Origin: Saccharomonospora viridis DSM 43017
GTDB taxonomy: Bacteria; Actinomycetota; Actinomycetes; Mycobacteriales; Pseudonocardiaceae
Assembly (NCBI RefSeq): GCF_000023865.1
Contig: NC_013159.1
Location: forward strand, 4,056,001 to 4,120,000
DNA: 64,000 bases
Direction of reading: 5' to 3'
The notes below the pieces were generated by a model. That model was not told where the DNA came from and did no database searches. It saw only the letters and a program-made list of their open reading frames with translations. Position 1 is the first letter of the stretch; each line of letters begins with the position of its first letter. Made by a program: the position numbers and the translations under genes. Below are positions 9,071-18,081 of this stretch, piece by piece.

Positions 9071-10888
9071 ATGTATGTCCTCGGCATCAGCAGGGTGCAC
9101 GATTCCGCCGCGGCCCTCGTTCGGGATGGCGAGATCATCGCCTTCGCCGAGGAGGAACGGTTCACCCGGGTCAAACACGACGGACGGCTGCCCGTCAAGG
9201 CCATCGAGTTCTGTCTGAAACAGGCGGGCATCACGCTCGGCGACGTCGACCACGTCGCCTACTACTGGACCCGGTGGGCCGAAGCCGTCCACGCCGCGAA
9301 GGTGTTCGCCCGATACTTCCCGAAGACACTGGAGGTCTTCCGCAACGAGAACGGTGACGACGGCGGCAAGGCGGCGGGCCTGATCGAGACGATGCGCACC
9401 GGTGGCGGCAAGGGCGTGGACGACTACCACGCGGGCGGCGCGGTGCTGGCGCACATCAAGCGGTCGTTCACGCTCGAACGGGACATCAAGGAAGCCCTCG
9501 GATACGCGGGGCCGACGAAGTTCAAGGTGCACCTCATCGACCACCATCGAGCCCATGCGGGCAGCGCCTACTACATCTGTCCGTGGGAGGAGGCGGCCGT
9601 CCTCACCCTCGACGGCATCGGCAGCGACGGCACCAGCGTGCTGCTCGCACACGGCAGGGGTAACCGCATCCACGATCTGCGGCGCATCAAGTTCCCCCAC
9701 TCGCTCGGCGCGATGTACGCCGCCGTGACCGGCTACCTCGGCTTCTACCCGACGCGGGACGAGGGCAAGGTCATGGGTCTCGCGCCGTTCGGCAAGGACA
9801 CCTACGTGGAGGCGTTCCGCGAGCTGATCCACCTCGACCCGGACGGCGGCTTCGAACTCGATCTGAGCTGGTTCCGCCACCACACCACGGCCAAACATCT
9901 GTTGTCGAAGAAGTTCTACGACACGTTCGGCCCCGCCCGGCCCCGGACGCGGGTGACGGCCGAGAACCCCGTACCGCAGCACTATTGCGACATCGCCTAC
10001 GCGCTGCAGGTGACCTTGGAGGAGGCCGGTCTGCACCTGGCGCGTTGGCTGCAACGGCAGACGGGGTCCAAGCGGTTGGCCATGGCGGGTGGGGTGGCCC
10101 TCAACAGCGTGATGAACGGGCGCATCCTGCTGGAGACGCCGTTCGAGGAGTTCTTCGCCCAACCAGCGGCGGCCGACGACGGCTGCGCCCTCGGCGCCGC
10201 GCTGGAGGTCACCGTCGGCAAGCACAACCTGCCCCGCCCACGCGACGGGTTCACCTACACCGGCCCCGAATTCACCGAGGCCGAGATGGAGCAGGCGTTG
10301 CAGGACGCGGGCGTGGAGTACCGGCGGATCGACGACATCGCGAAGCACACGGCCGACAGGATCGCCAACGGTCTCATCGTGGGTTGGTTCCAGGGCCGGA
10401 TGGAATGCGGGCCCCGGGCGCTGGGCAACCGTTCGCTGCTGGCCGATCCACGGGACCCCGAGTCCAAGACCCGTATGAACGAGAAGGTCAAGCACCGTGA
10501 GGCGTTCCGACCGTTCGCCCCGTCGTGCCTGGCCGAACGGTCGGGCGAGTTCTTCGCCAGCGACTACCCCTCGCCGGTGATGCTGCTGGTCTTCGACGTC
10601 CTCGAACACCAACGCGACGTCGTTCCGGCCATCACCCATGTGGACGGCACGGCCCGCGTGCAGACGGTGAGCAAGGACGACAACCCGCTCTACTACGAGC
10701 TGATCGAGAACTTCGAACGGCTCACGGGCGTGCCCATGGTGATGAACACGTCGTTCAACGACAACGACGAGCCGATCGTGGCCACTCCGGAGGATGCCAT
10801 CAAATGCTTCCTCAAAACCGACATCGACGCGTTGGCGCTGGGTCCGTTCTGGACGCAGAAGCCACACCTGGAGGACGAACAGTCATGA
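9071..10888 (+). CDS. O-carbamoyltransferase, NodU/CmcH/TobZ family
   Basis: A 605-residue carbamoyltransferase that transfers the carbamoyl group of carbamoyl phosphate, through carbamoyl-AMP, to a hydroxyl. The N-terminal Kae1-like part begins YVLGISRVHDSAAALVRDG and holds the metal-binding DHHRAHAGSAYY histidines and LTLDGIGSDGTS. The C-terminal YrdC-like part has ECGPRALGNRSLLADPRD, a FRPFAPS block and MNTSFNDNDEPI. Length matches the family. A GGAG ribosome site lies 6 nt before ATG 9071. In context it most likely carbamoylates a sugar on the product of this locus. Confidence 0.9.
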   Translation: MYVLGISRVHDSAAALVRDGEIIAFAEEERFTRVKHDGRLPVKAIEFCLKQAGITLGDVDHVAYYWTRWAEAVHAAKVFARYFPKTLEVFRNENGDDGGKAAGLIETMRTGGGKGVDDYHAGGAVLAHIKRSFTLERDIKEALGYAGPTKFKVHLIDHHRAHAGSAYYICPWEEAAVLTLDGIGSDGTSVLLAHGRGNRIHDLRRIKFPHSLGAMYAAVTGYLGFYPTRDEGKVMGLAPFGKDTYVEAFRELIHLDPDGGFELDLSWFRHHTTAKHLLSKKFYDTFGPARPRTRVTAENPVPQHYCDIAYALQVTLEEAGLHLARWLQRQTGSKRLAMAGGVALNSVMNGRILLETPFEEFFAQPAAADDGCALGAALEVTVGKHNLPRPRDGFTYTGPEFTEAEMEQALQDAGVEYRRIDDIAKHTADRIANGLIVGWFQGRMECGPRALGNRSLLADPRDPESKTRMNEKVKHREAFRPFAPSCLAERSGEFFASDYPSPVMLLVFDVLEHQRDVVPAITHVDGTARVQTVSKDDNPLYYELIENFERLTGVPMVMNTSFNDNDEPIVATPEDAIKCFLKTDIDALALGPFWTQKPHLEDEQS

Positions 10889-11625
10889 CGGCCACGGCAC
10901 CCACGACACCCACGCCCCGGCCCGAGCACGGCTCGGGTGCGGGGGCGAACGTGATTCGCGCGCTCTACCGGCAGCGACGCTGGCTGTGGCTGGTGTTCGC
11001 GGTGCCGGCGGCCGCGCTCGCGGTGCTCATCATGGTGGTCCTGCCACCGGATCAGACACTGGACGACCTGGGCGAATGGCTGTTCAAACTCAGCCCTTTC
11101 CTGTTCGCCGTACCGGCGGTGGCCCTGTTCCCGCAGGTGCGCATGGCGCCCGTGCTGATCGCCTTCGCCGTGCTCGTCTACATGGGCTGGCTCGACACCG
11201 AGCTGGTCCTGCGGGTACAGGAGTTCGCCCGCAACGCCGAGGTCGAGGGCTCGTTCGAACCGGTGTACCAATGGGAGTTGTTCATCACGACGTTCATCGT
11301 GTTGTTCGCCCTGATGGCGTACCGACTCGGCGGGGCGCGCACGGCCACGGTGCTCAAGACCGGCGTCGCGAGCATCCTCATCGTCATCTCCGGGCTCAAC
11401 GACCTGACGTTCTGGGCGTTGAACGAGGTGTGGGCGGCGGGCAGCAGACCCGACGAACTGGCCTGGGCGTCACATATCGTGGTGTTCGTGGGTGGGCCGC
11501 CGAGCGTGACCACCGCCGTCGTGTTCCTGCTCGTGCACCTCGTGCTGGCAGCCGCGGTGCTCGCACTACCGCTGGGCAAGTGGGTGGACCGCGCCGTCGG
11601 AAGGACCACCCCGAAAGCCCACTGA
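10885..11625 (+). CDS. membrane protein of unknown function
   Basis: A 246-residue protein with a proline/threonine-rich N-terminal tail of about 25 residues, then roughly six membrane helices. Start ATG 10885 lies in the stop of the carbamoyltransferase gene (ATGA), so it is part of the same operon. I recognise no family. A conserved-looking GLNDLTFW segment sits between helices 4 and 5. It may be an export or acceptor component of the glycoconjugate pathway; that is inference from position only. Confidence 0.7.
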   Translation: MTATAPTTPTPRPEHGSGAGANVIRALYRQRRWLWLVFAVPAAALAVLIMVVLPPDQTLDDLGEWLFKLSPFLFAVPAVALFPQVRMAPVLIAFAVLVYMGWLDTELVLRVQEFARNAEVEGSFEPVYQWELFITTFIVLFALMAYRLGGARTATVLKTGVASILIVISGLNDLTFWALNEVWAAGSRPDELAWASHIVVFVGGPPSVTTAVVFLLVHLVLAAAVLALPLGKWVDRAVGRTTPKAH

Positions 11626-11647
11626 CCTCACGTCCACCGTGTTCACC

Positions 11648-11683
11648 GTTCCGGGCGGCGGCGTCCGAGCCGCTTCCCGGAAC
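11648..11683 (+). terminator. stem-loop after the rightward operon
   Basis: GTTCCGGG (11648-11655) pairs with CCCGGAAC (11676-11683), extended by CGGC/GCCG after a 3-nt bulge. It lies 22 nt beyond the stop of the membrane-protein gene. There is no strong T-run, as is common in high-G+C terminators. Confidence 0.55.
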
Positions 11684-11837
11684 CCGGACACGCACACTGT
11701 CCGTGTCAAGGGGAACACGCGAAAGGCCGACCTCCGGTTGCTTGCCCTCCCGTAATCAATCATGATCAACTTGTGACCGGCGTATGGGGCGCGACATGAC
11801 CGCCCTACCGGCGACGACGAAGGGTGGTAGGACCATC

Positions 11838-12476
11838 ATGACCCAGAAACTCGGCCCCGAGGTGGAGCTCGACCCCGAGGTCGAATACGTCGTGCTGTGC
11901 GGCACGCGACATGAACGCATCGGGTACGCGCCGAAAGCCGAGGTCCATCACCAATCCACCCCCCTTCACCTGGCCTTCTCCTGCTACCTGTTCGACGCCG
12001 ACGGCAACTTCCTGGTCACCTGGCGGGCCAAGCACAAGCCCACCTTCCCGGGCGTACGCACCAACTCCTGCTGCGGCCACCCCGGCCCCGGCGAGAGCAT
12101 CCCGGATGCGATCGCCAGGCGGTTGACCGACGAACTCGGTATCGCCGCCGATCGCATCGAACTGATGCTGCCCGAATTCACCTACGAGGCGGCCATGCCC
12201 GACGGGACACGGGAGAACGAGGTGTGTCCCGTCTACCGCGCCACGGTCGCCACTCGGCCCGAACCCGAGCCGAACCCGGACGAGGTCCACGACACGGAAT
12301 GGGTTCCGTGGGAGAAGTTCCTGGCCGAAGTGGACGCAGACCCCACGAGTGTGTCCCCGTGGTGCGCACTCCAAGTCGAACAACTCCGCGCGCTCGGCCC
12401 CGACCCGCTCACCTGGCCGGTCGCTGAGAACCAGCGACTGCCCGAAGTCGCCCGAGAGCCGTTGGAAAAGCGCTGA
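11838..12476 (+). CDS. idi: isopentenyl-diphosphate delta-isomerase (type I)
   Basis: A 212-residue Nudix-fold enzyme that interconverts isopentenyl and dimethylallyl diphosphate. Visible marks are TPLHLAFSCYLFD, the catalytic cysteine in TNSCCGHP (Cys79), the Nudix-type helix GESIPDAIARRLTDELG, and the catalytic glutamates in ENEVCPVY (Glu126, Glu128). ATG 11838 is chosen over longer in-frame starts because a GGTGGTAGGA site sits just upstream and the family alignment begins here. It stands alone between the surface locus and the conservon; its product DMAPP is the donor for the prenyltransferase encoded 6 kb downstream. Confidence 0.93.
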   Translation: MTQKLGPEVELDPEVEYVVLCGTRHERIGYAPKAEVHHQSTPLHLAFSCYLFDADGNFLVTWRAKHKPTFPGVRTNSCCGHPGPGESIPDAIARRLTDELGIAADRIELMLPEFTYEAAMPDGTRENEVCPVYRATVATRPEPEPNPDEVHDTEWVPWEKFLAEVDADPTSVSPWCALQVEQLRALGPDPLTWPVAENQRLPEVAREPLEKR

Positions 12477-12560
12477 CCAGGCATATCACCCCGGAAGACG
12501 GGGGCAGGCGAACGGCCACGACCCCGATACGCCAAGATCAGCCATCGACAAGGCACTGAA

Positions 12561-12620
12561 GGGTGACCGGGTTCAGCGGTCCGGGTGAGTCGAATCCCCC
12601 CTGACCCGACCCGGTGACCC
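12561..12620 (+). terminator. imperfect stem-loop between idi and cvnA
   Basis: GGGTGACCGGG (12561-12571) pairs with CCCGGTGACCC (12610-12620) with one G-G mismatch across a ~38-nt loop. It could end idi transcription or act within the cvnA leader; the rest of the 195-bp gap shows nothing further. Confidence 0.3.
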
Positions 12621-12671
12621 TCCGCGTGCGCGGGTGCCTGGCAGCGGTTCAACAGGTCGTCGTGGAGCGTC

Positions 12672-15191
12672 GTGAAGAACGAAGACAAGTCAACACAGGA
12701 CACGTCACAGCAGGGACACCACAAGTCGATCCGCAAGCGGCTGACAGGCACTGTGCTGGTTCCCAGTGTCGCGCTCCTGCTGTTGTGGATCATCATGTCG
12801 GCGTACTTCGTCGCCGACGCGTTCTACGTGCGCGCGGTGGCTTCGAGTGTGCAGCAGGTGTCGATCCCCGCCGTCACCTCGCTGGGCGCGGTGCAGCAGG
12901 AACGTCAACTGTCCCTTGTATATCTGGATGAACCGGATACGGGCCTGGCGGAGCTGCAACAACAGCAGCAGAAGATCGACACATCCCTCGCCACGCTCCG
13001 AGAGGCGATGGAGTCGATCAAGGGCGACGTTCCCGGCGAGATCGCGGGTCGTATGACCGACCTGGAGTCCCAGCTCGACGAACTGCCGGACGTGCGCACG
13101 CAGATCAACGTCAGGAGCCTCTCCCCCGACGAGGTCAACGAGTACTACAACAAGCTCATCGACACGGCTGCCGGCCTGTTCGACGCCCAGGCCCGCACCG
13201 TGCCGGACGTCGAGGCCAGCCAGAACGGCATCACGGCCACCGGGCTGTTCCGCGCGTCCGACCAGATGTCACGCGCCGCCTCGCTGGCGACGAGCGCCCT
13301 CGTCAACAAGACGTTCACGTCGAACGATCACCGCGCGTTCTCCCAGTTCGTCGGCGCCTACCGCTCGTCGTTGGAAGACCTGGCGCCGAACATGCTTCCC
13401 GAGGCGCACGCCCAGTACAAGGCGCTGACCTCGGGTGAGGACTGGAGACGACTGCAGGAGATCGAGAACCAGCTCATCGCCCACGGCCCGGGCCCCATCG
13501 ACTACAGCGTTCTTTCCTTCAACGACGTCGAACTGCGAGAACTGTCCGGTCGGGTCTCCACGGAACTGTCGGCGCTGACCACGGCCCAGGCCGACAAGAC
13601 CTCGGTGAAGGCGCTGGACGACAGCGGTCAGAACCTGACCAACGTTCTGTTGGGTAGCGCTCTGACGCTCATCGCGGCCATCGCGTCGATCATCGTCGCC
13701 GTGCGGGTGTCGCGCACGCTGGTGGACCGCACCCTGATGACCCGCCTCGAACGACTGCGCAACGACTCGCTCGAACTGGCCCGGACCCGCCTGCCGAGCA
13801 TCGTGGAACGGCTGAAGTCGGGCGAACCGGTGGACGTGGAGGCGGAACTGCCGAGACTGGACCACGGCCGGGACGAGATCGGCCAGGTCGCCGAGGCGTT
13901 CAACCTCGCCCAGCTCACCGCGGTCAACGCGGCCGTCAGTGAGGCCAAGGCCCGTAGCGGCGTGAACAACGTGTTCCTCGGCATCGCCCACCGCAACCAG
14001 GGCCTGGTGCACCGTCAGCTGCAGATCCTCGACCGGATGGAGAGCCGGGAGGAGAACCCGGAACAGCTCAAGAGCCTGTTCCAACTCGACAACCTCGCCA
14101 CCCGAGCCCGACGCACCACCGAGAACCTCATCATTCTCGGCGGCAAGCAGCCGGGACGTCGTTGGCGTAAGCCGGTCATGCTGATCGACGTGCTGCGAGC
14201 CGCGATCTCGGAGACCGAGCACTTCTCGCGGGTGGAGGTCGAGCCCATCCCGAACGTGGCGTTGCTCGGTTCGGCAGTGGCCGACACCATTCACCTCGTC
14301 GCCGAGCTGGTGGACAACGCCACCACGTTCTCGCCCCCCGGTTCCCCGGTCTACATGACCGGGACGAAGGTCGCGCGTGGCGTTGTCGTGGACATCGCCG
14401 ACCAAGGCCTCGGTATGAAGGACGAGGTGCGCGAATGGGCGAACAAGATGATGTCCGAACCGCCCGAGTTCGACGCCATGGCCATGAAAGCCGATGCGAG
14501 CCTCGGTCTGTTCGTGGTCGCACGGCTGGCCACACGGCTCGGTGCCCACGTCACGTTCGACTCCTCACGCTACGGCGGTACCCGCGCCACCGTGCTGTTG
14601 CCGACATCCATCCTGGCCCCTGAGGACCAGGCCACCGACGTGGACTCGGGCTTCCACGCGAGCCTGCCGAAGGAGCCGGAGATCGAAACCCACAAGCCGG
14701 GTAAGCCGAGGACCGGGTCGACAGCCCTCACCGGCGCGATCCCAACCTCCGCGACACCGACCGACACAGCACAAAACAGCACCCCGTCGACGGCCACCGC
14801 GACGGCCGCCCCGTCCGGGTCGTCCACGGTGTCGACGACCAACCCGCCCACCGTCGCGACGTCGACGGGGTCGAACGGCTCGGGCAGGACGATGTCGCCC
14901 ACCGCGGAACCCTCGGGGACGAACGGCGCCGCCCACTCCGGTGGCGCATCGACGACCGCCGAACCGTCGGGGACGACCAACGGCCTGCCCCAACGCAGGC
15001 GGCGACGTGCACCGTTGCCGCAGCGGCGTCCCCAGGAGAACCTCGCCCCGCAACTGCGCGAGGACCCCGATGCCGAGCACAGTGACATCGACCGGTTCGC
15101 CGGCAGGACTCGCAGCACTCTGTCGGCGTTCCGCAAGGGCACTCTCAGAGGACGTGACGCGGACGGTTCCGCACAACCGACCGACGAATGA
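12672..15191 (+). CDS. cvnA: conservon CvnA-type sensor kinase-like protein
   Basis: An 839-residue membrane sensor with a histidine-kinase-like ATPase domain. One membrane helix lies near residues 30-52, an extracytoplasmic sensing region of ~270 residues (nitrate-sensor-like) follows, then a second helix near 322-345, a HAMP-like linker, a dimerisation segment with AHRNQGLVHRQL, and an HATPase core with ELVDNATTFSPP (N box) and DQGLGM (G1 box). The last ~170 residues are Ser/Thr/Pro-rich and presumably disordered. It leads a cvnABCD operon; in Streptomyces conservons the four proteins form a membrane GTPase-linked signalling complex. GTG 12672 follows a GGAG site. Confidence 0.9.
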   Translation: MKNEDKSTQDTSQQGHHKSIRKRLTGTVLVPSVALLLLWIIMSAYFVADAFYVRAVASSVQQVSIPAVTSLGAVQQERQLSLVYLDEPDTGLAELQQQQQKIDTSLATLREAMESIKGDVPGEIAGRMTDLESQLDELPDVRTQINVRSLSPDEVNEYYNKLIDTAAGLFDAQARTVPDVEASQNGITATGLFRASDQMSRAASLATSALVNKTFTSNDHRAFSQFVGAYRSSLEDLAPNMLPEAHAQYKALTSGEDWRRLQEIENQLIAHGPGPIDYSVLSFNDVELRELSGRVSTELSALTTAQADKTSVKALDDSGQNLTNVLLGSALTLIAAIASIIVAVRVSRTLVDRTLMTRLERLRNDSLELARTRLPSIVERLKSGEPVDVEAELPRLDHGRDEIGQVAEAFNLAQLTAVNAAVSEAKARSGVNNVFLGIAHRNQGLVHRQLQILDRMESREENPEQLKSLFQLDNLATRARRTTENLIILGGKQPGRRWRKPVMLIDVLRAAISETEHFSRVEVEPIPNVALLGSAVADTIHLVAELVDNATTFSPPGSPVYMTGTKVARGVVVDIADQGLGMKDEVREWANKMMSEPPEFDAMAMKADASLGLFVVARLATRLGAHVTFDSSRYGGTRATVLLPTSILAPEDQATDVDSGFHASLPKEPEIETHKPGKPRTGSTALTGAIPTSATPTDTAQNSTPSTATATAAPSGSSTVSTTNPPTVATSTGSNGSGRTMSPTAEPSGTNGAAHSGGASTTAEPSGTTNGLPQRRRRRAPLPQRRPQENLAPQLREDPDAEHSDIDRFAGRTRSTLSAFRKGTLRGRDADGSAQPTDE

Positions 15192-15216
15192 TCGATAGGG
15201 AAGTGGATCTCAAGCG

Positions 15217-15633
15217 ATGAACGACAACAGCAACTCCACGTCGGACCTCAACTGGTTGCTGGATGACATGGTGGACCGCGTAGTCGGCGCCCAGCACGCC
15301 GTGGTGCTGTCCGCTGACGGTCTGTTGATGGGCAAGTCGAGCGCACTGTCCAAAGACGACTCCGATCAGCTGTCCGCGATGGCTTCCAGCCTGCAGAGCC
15401 TCGCCAAAGGAGTCAGCCGCCACTTCCAACGAGGCCCGGTACTGCAGACCCTCATCGAGATGACCGAGGGCTACTTGTTCGTGTCCGCCGCGGGCACCGG
15501 GGCCTGCCTCGCCGTCCTCGCCGAGGAGTCGGTGGACGTCGAGATGATCGCTTACGAAATGAACCGACTCGTGAAGCGCGTCGGTGACTTCATGTCCGCC
15601 GCTCCGAGGAACGAGGTGGCCTCAGAAACGTGA
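15217..15633 (+). CDS. cvnB: conservon CvnB, roadblock/LC7 domain protein
   Basis: A 138-residue cytoplasmic roadblock/LC7 protein, read from the LNWLLDDMV...AQHAVVLSADGLL opening and the MTEGYLFVSAAG...CLAVLAEE strand pair typical of the fold. Such proteins act as partners or GTPase-activating factors of the CvnD/MglA-type GTPase. It lies 25 nt after cvnA and overlaps cvnC by a GTGA junction. Confidence 0.92.
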   Translation: MNDNSNSTSDLNWLLDDMVDRVVGAQHAVVLSADGLLMGKSSALSKDDSDQLSAMASSLQSLAKGVSRHFQRGPVLQTLIEMTEGYLFVSAAGTGACLAVLAEESVDVEMIAYEMNRLVKRVGDFMSAAPRNEVASET

Positions 15634-16001
15634 CCATGGACGACCAGTGGTACGACGAGGCAGCGGGTCCCCTCATCCGTCCCTACGCCATCACCAAGGG
15701 ACGGATCCCGGCTTCGGACGTCGCACTCGACATCGCCACCCAGGTGATGGCGCTGTCCGGGATCAAACGAGACCCGGTGGGGCTCACCCCGGAACATCAC
15801 GCCATCCTCGAACTGGCCGAGCGACCGTTGTCGATCGCCGAGATCGCGGCTCATCTCAAAGTTCCGATCGCCGTGGCCAAGGTGTTGTGCGGTGATCTCA
15901 TCGAACGTGGCGATGTGATCGTGCGTTCCCCCACCCAACCGATGAAAGCTCCAGATCGTCAATTACTTCAGGCGGTGCTCGATGGCCTCTCCCAGCTCTG
16001 A
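15630..16001 (+). CDS. cvnC: conservon CvnC, DUF742 protein
   Basis: A 123-residue DUF742 protein with the signature GPLIRPYAITKGR near the N-terminus and a winged-helix-like second half (SIAEIAAHLKVPIAVAKVL) ending in an ERGDVIV strand. GTG 15630 overlaps the cvnB stop; ATG 15636 is an alternative. The last 20 nt overlap the start of cvnD, so the three small genes are likely translated in a coupled way. Confidence 0.9.
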   Translation: MTMDDQWYDEAAGPLIRPYAITKGRIPASDVALDIATQVMALSGIKRDPVGLTPEHHAILELAERPLSIAEIAAHLKVPIAVAKVLCGDLIERGDVIVRSPTQPMKAPDRQLLQAVLDGLSQL

Positions 16002-16593
16002 CGAGACCGCGGCGACAGCCGTGGTACCCACCCCAGTCAAGATCATCATTGCCGGCGGGTTCGGCGCCGGTAAGACGACCATGGTGGGCTCGGTCAGTGA
16101 GATTCCGCCACTGTCCACCGAAGAACTGATGACCACGGCCAGCGCCGGCATCGACGACACCACCGGGGTCGAGCAGAAGAAGACCACCACGGTCGCACTC
16201 GACTTCGGACGTATCACCATCTCGCCGCACACGGTGCTGTACCTGTTCGGCACGCCGGGGCAGGACCGTTTCTGGTACATGTGGGACGAGCTCGCGCGTG
16301 GTGCCATCGGCACGGTGGTGCTTGTGGACACCCGCCGACTCGACAGCAGCTTCGCGGCGATCGACTTCTTCGAACGTCGGGGCATCCCGTTCATCGTCGC
16401 GGTGAACTGCTTCGACGGCTCGGACGAGTACACCGAGGAGGAGATCCGGGAGGCCCTGGCCATCTCGCCGGGTATCCCGATCATCTTCTGCGACGCGCGG
16501 CAGCGGGAGTCGAGCAAACTCGCACTCATCCGACTGGTGCGGTACGCGATGAGCAGGCTCCCGGAACCGGAGATGGCTTCCTCGGGCGCGTGA
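15982..16593 (+). CDS. cvnD: conservon CvnD, small GTPase
   Basis: A 203-residue GTP-binding protein of the conservon type. The P-loop GGFGAGKT is at 25-32, the switch II-equivalent LFGTPGQDRF follows, and NCFD plus a C-terminal SSKLA replace the classical NKxD and SAK motifs, as usual in CvnD. It closes the conservon operon and is followed by a strong terminator. Its state likely reports CvnA signals to downstream partners not encoded here. Confidence 0.92.
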   Translation: MASPSSDETAATAVVPTPVKIIIAGGFGAGKTTMVGSVSEIPPLSTEELMTTASAGIDDTTGVEQKKTTTVALDFGRITISPHTVLYLFGTPGQDRFWYMWDELARGAIGTVVLVDTRRLDSSFAAIDFFERRGIPFIVAVNCFDGSDEYTEEEIREALAISPGIPIIFCDARQRESSKLALIRLVRYAMSRLPEPEMASSGA

Positions 16594-16602
16594 CCGCCTG
16601 AA

Positions 16603-16638
16603 AGGAAGGGGCCCTCGCAGATGCGAGGGCCCCTTCCT
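16603..16638. terminator. bidirectional terminator between cvnD and tnaA
   Basis: A perfect 17-bp inverted repeat (arms 16603-16619 and 16622-16638, 2-nt loop) starting AGGAAGGGGCCC. It sits between two converging genes and can serve both strands. Confidence 0.9.
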
Positions 16639-16655
16639 CATAACCGGGTCGGATA

Positions 16656-18038
16656 CTACGACCCGGCCGGAATCCGTTCCAGCTTCAGGTTGAAGTGCCG
16701 CAGCAGCTTGGGTGCGTCGACGACGCGGTACGACGCCACCCGGTCGGGGTTCTTCGCGATGTCGGCCAACACGTCGGCGACGTATTCCAGGTGGGCCTGG
16801 GTGTAGGTGCGACGCGGGATCGCCATCCGCACCAGTTCGAACGGCGCGGGTTCGATGAGGTTGTGATTCTCGTCGAACTTGCCCAGGTACAACGACCCCA
16901 GTTCCACACACCGCACCCCACCCGTGAGGTACATCTCGCAGGCGAGGGCGTGGCCGGGGAAGCCGTGCGGGGGGATGTGCGGCAACAGCCTGCCCGCGTT
17001 GAGGTACAGCGCGTGGATGCCCGGAGGCTGGACGATGTCCACACCCGCGTTGGTGACCAATTCGGCGAAGTAGGCCGCGTCCGCTTCCCGGGAGCGCAGA
17101 TAGTTCGGGTCGAGCACCTCCTCGATCCCCTGCGCCACACGTTCCAAGTCGTGCGCGGCCAATCCGCCGTAGGTGCGGAAGCCCTCGGTGGCGATGAGGT
17201 TGGCCTCGCACTGTTTGGCGAGTTCGGGGTCACGCACACCGATGACCGCGCCCATCGGTGCGATGGCGTCCTTCTTCAAGCTGGCCACACAGCCGTCGGC
17301 GAGCGCGAACGTCTGCCTCGCCACCTCGCGCGGCGTGAGGTGGCCGTAGCCCGGCTCACGCTGCACCACCAGCCACGAGTTCTCGGCGAACCGGGCCGCG
17401 TCCAGGAAGAACGGCACGCCGTAGCGGTCACACAGCGCCCGAACCGCACGCAGGTTCGCCATCGACACCGGCTGTCCACCGCCACCGTTGTTGGTGATGG
17501 TGATCAGCACCTGACCGACCCGTTCACGTTCGGGTCCCCTCAGGATCGCTTCCAGGGCTTCGAGGTCGATGTTGCCCTTGAACGGCTCCTGGCTGCTCAG
17601 GTCACCGAACTCAGGACACGGCAGGTCGCGGGCCTCCGCGCCGAGCAGTTCGACGTTGGCCCTCGTCGTGTCGAAGTGGGTGTTGCTCAGCGAGATCTGT
17701 CCCGGCTTCAGCACCGACGAGAACAACACGCGCTCGGCCGCACGACCCTGGTGCACAGGGAAGATGTGCGGATACGACGTGAGGTCGTCCAGCGCCCGCC
17801 GAAACCGGTAGTACGAGTCCGATCCGGCGTACGAGCGGTCGGCCTGCGCCGCGGCGGCCTCCTGCGCCGCCGACACCGCCCCCGTGCCCGAGTCGGTCAA
17901 CAGGTCGATCGTGACCATGTTCGAGGGCAGGTCGAATGCGTTGTACGACGCGCGGGCGAGCGCTTCCTCACGCTGTTGGCGGGTCGTGATCGGTATTTCC
18001 TTGACGACCTGGATCCGATACGGGGGGAACGGTTTCAC
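16656..18038 (-). CDS. tnaA: tryptophanase (tryptophan indole-lyase)
   Basis: A 460-residue PLP enzyme that splits L-tryptophan into indole, pyruvate and ammonia. Family marks are DLLTDSGTGAVS (45-56), the FPVHQGRAAE block, GGGGQPVSMANL, LDAARFAEN and the PLP-lysine motif SLKKDAIAPMG (Lys256 predicted). CVELGS in place of the SMERG of tyrosine phenol-lyase argues for tryptophan as substrate. GTG 18038 has a GAAGGAA site just upstream. The gene follows an indole prenyltransferase gene on the same strand with a 43-nt gap, so the two are probably co-transcribed. Confidence 0.85.
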   Translation of the reverse strand: MKPFPPYRIQVVKEIPITTRQQREEALARASYNAFDLPSNMVTIDLLTDSGTGAVSAAQEAAAAQADRSYAGSDSYYRFRRALDDLTSYPHIFPVHQGRAAERVLFSSVLKPGQISLSNTHFDTTRANVELLGAEARDLPCPEFGDLSSQEPFKGNIDLEALEAILRGPERERVGQVLITITNNGGGGQPVSMANLRAVRALCDRYGVPFFLDAARFAENSWLVVQREPGYGHLTPREVARQTFALADGCVASLKKDAIAPMGAVIGVRDPELAKQCEANLIATEGFRTYGGLAAHDLERVAQGIEEVLDPNYLRSREADAAYFAELVTNAGVDIVQPPGIHALYLNAGRLLPHIPPHGFPGHALACEMYLTGGVRCVELGSLYLGKFDENHNLIEPAPFELVRMAIPRRTYTQAHLEYVADVLADIAKNPDRVASYRVVDAPKLLRHFNLKLERIPAGS

Positions 18039-18081
18039 GGTTCCTTCTTTCACACTTCGAGAGGTCGGTTGTCGGATGGTT

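Noticed and set aside
8933-10867. 644-codon open frame on the minus strand
   Set aside because: It is the antisense shadow of the carbamoyltransferase gene, produced by third-position G+C bias; its translation has no family-like motif.
13269-14549. 426-codon minus-strand frame
   Set aside because: Antisense to cvnA, whose kinase boxes are clear; His/Arg-rich shadow composition.
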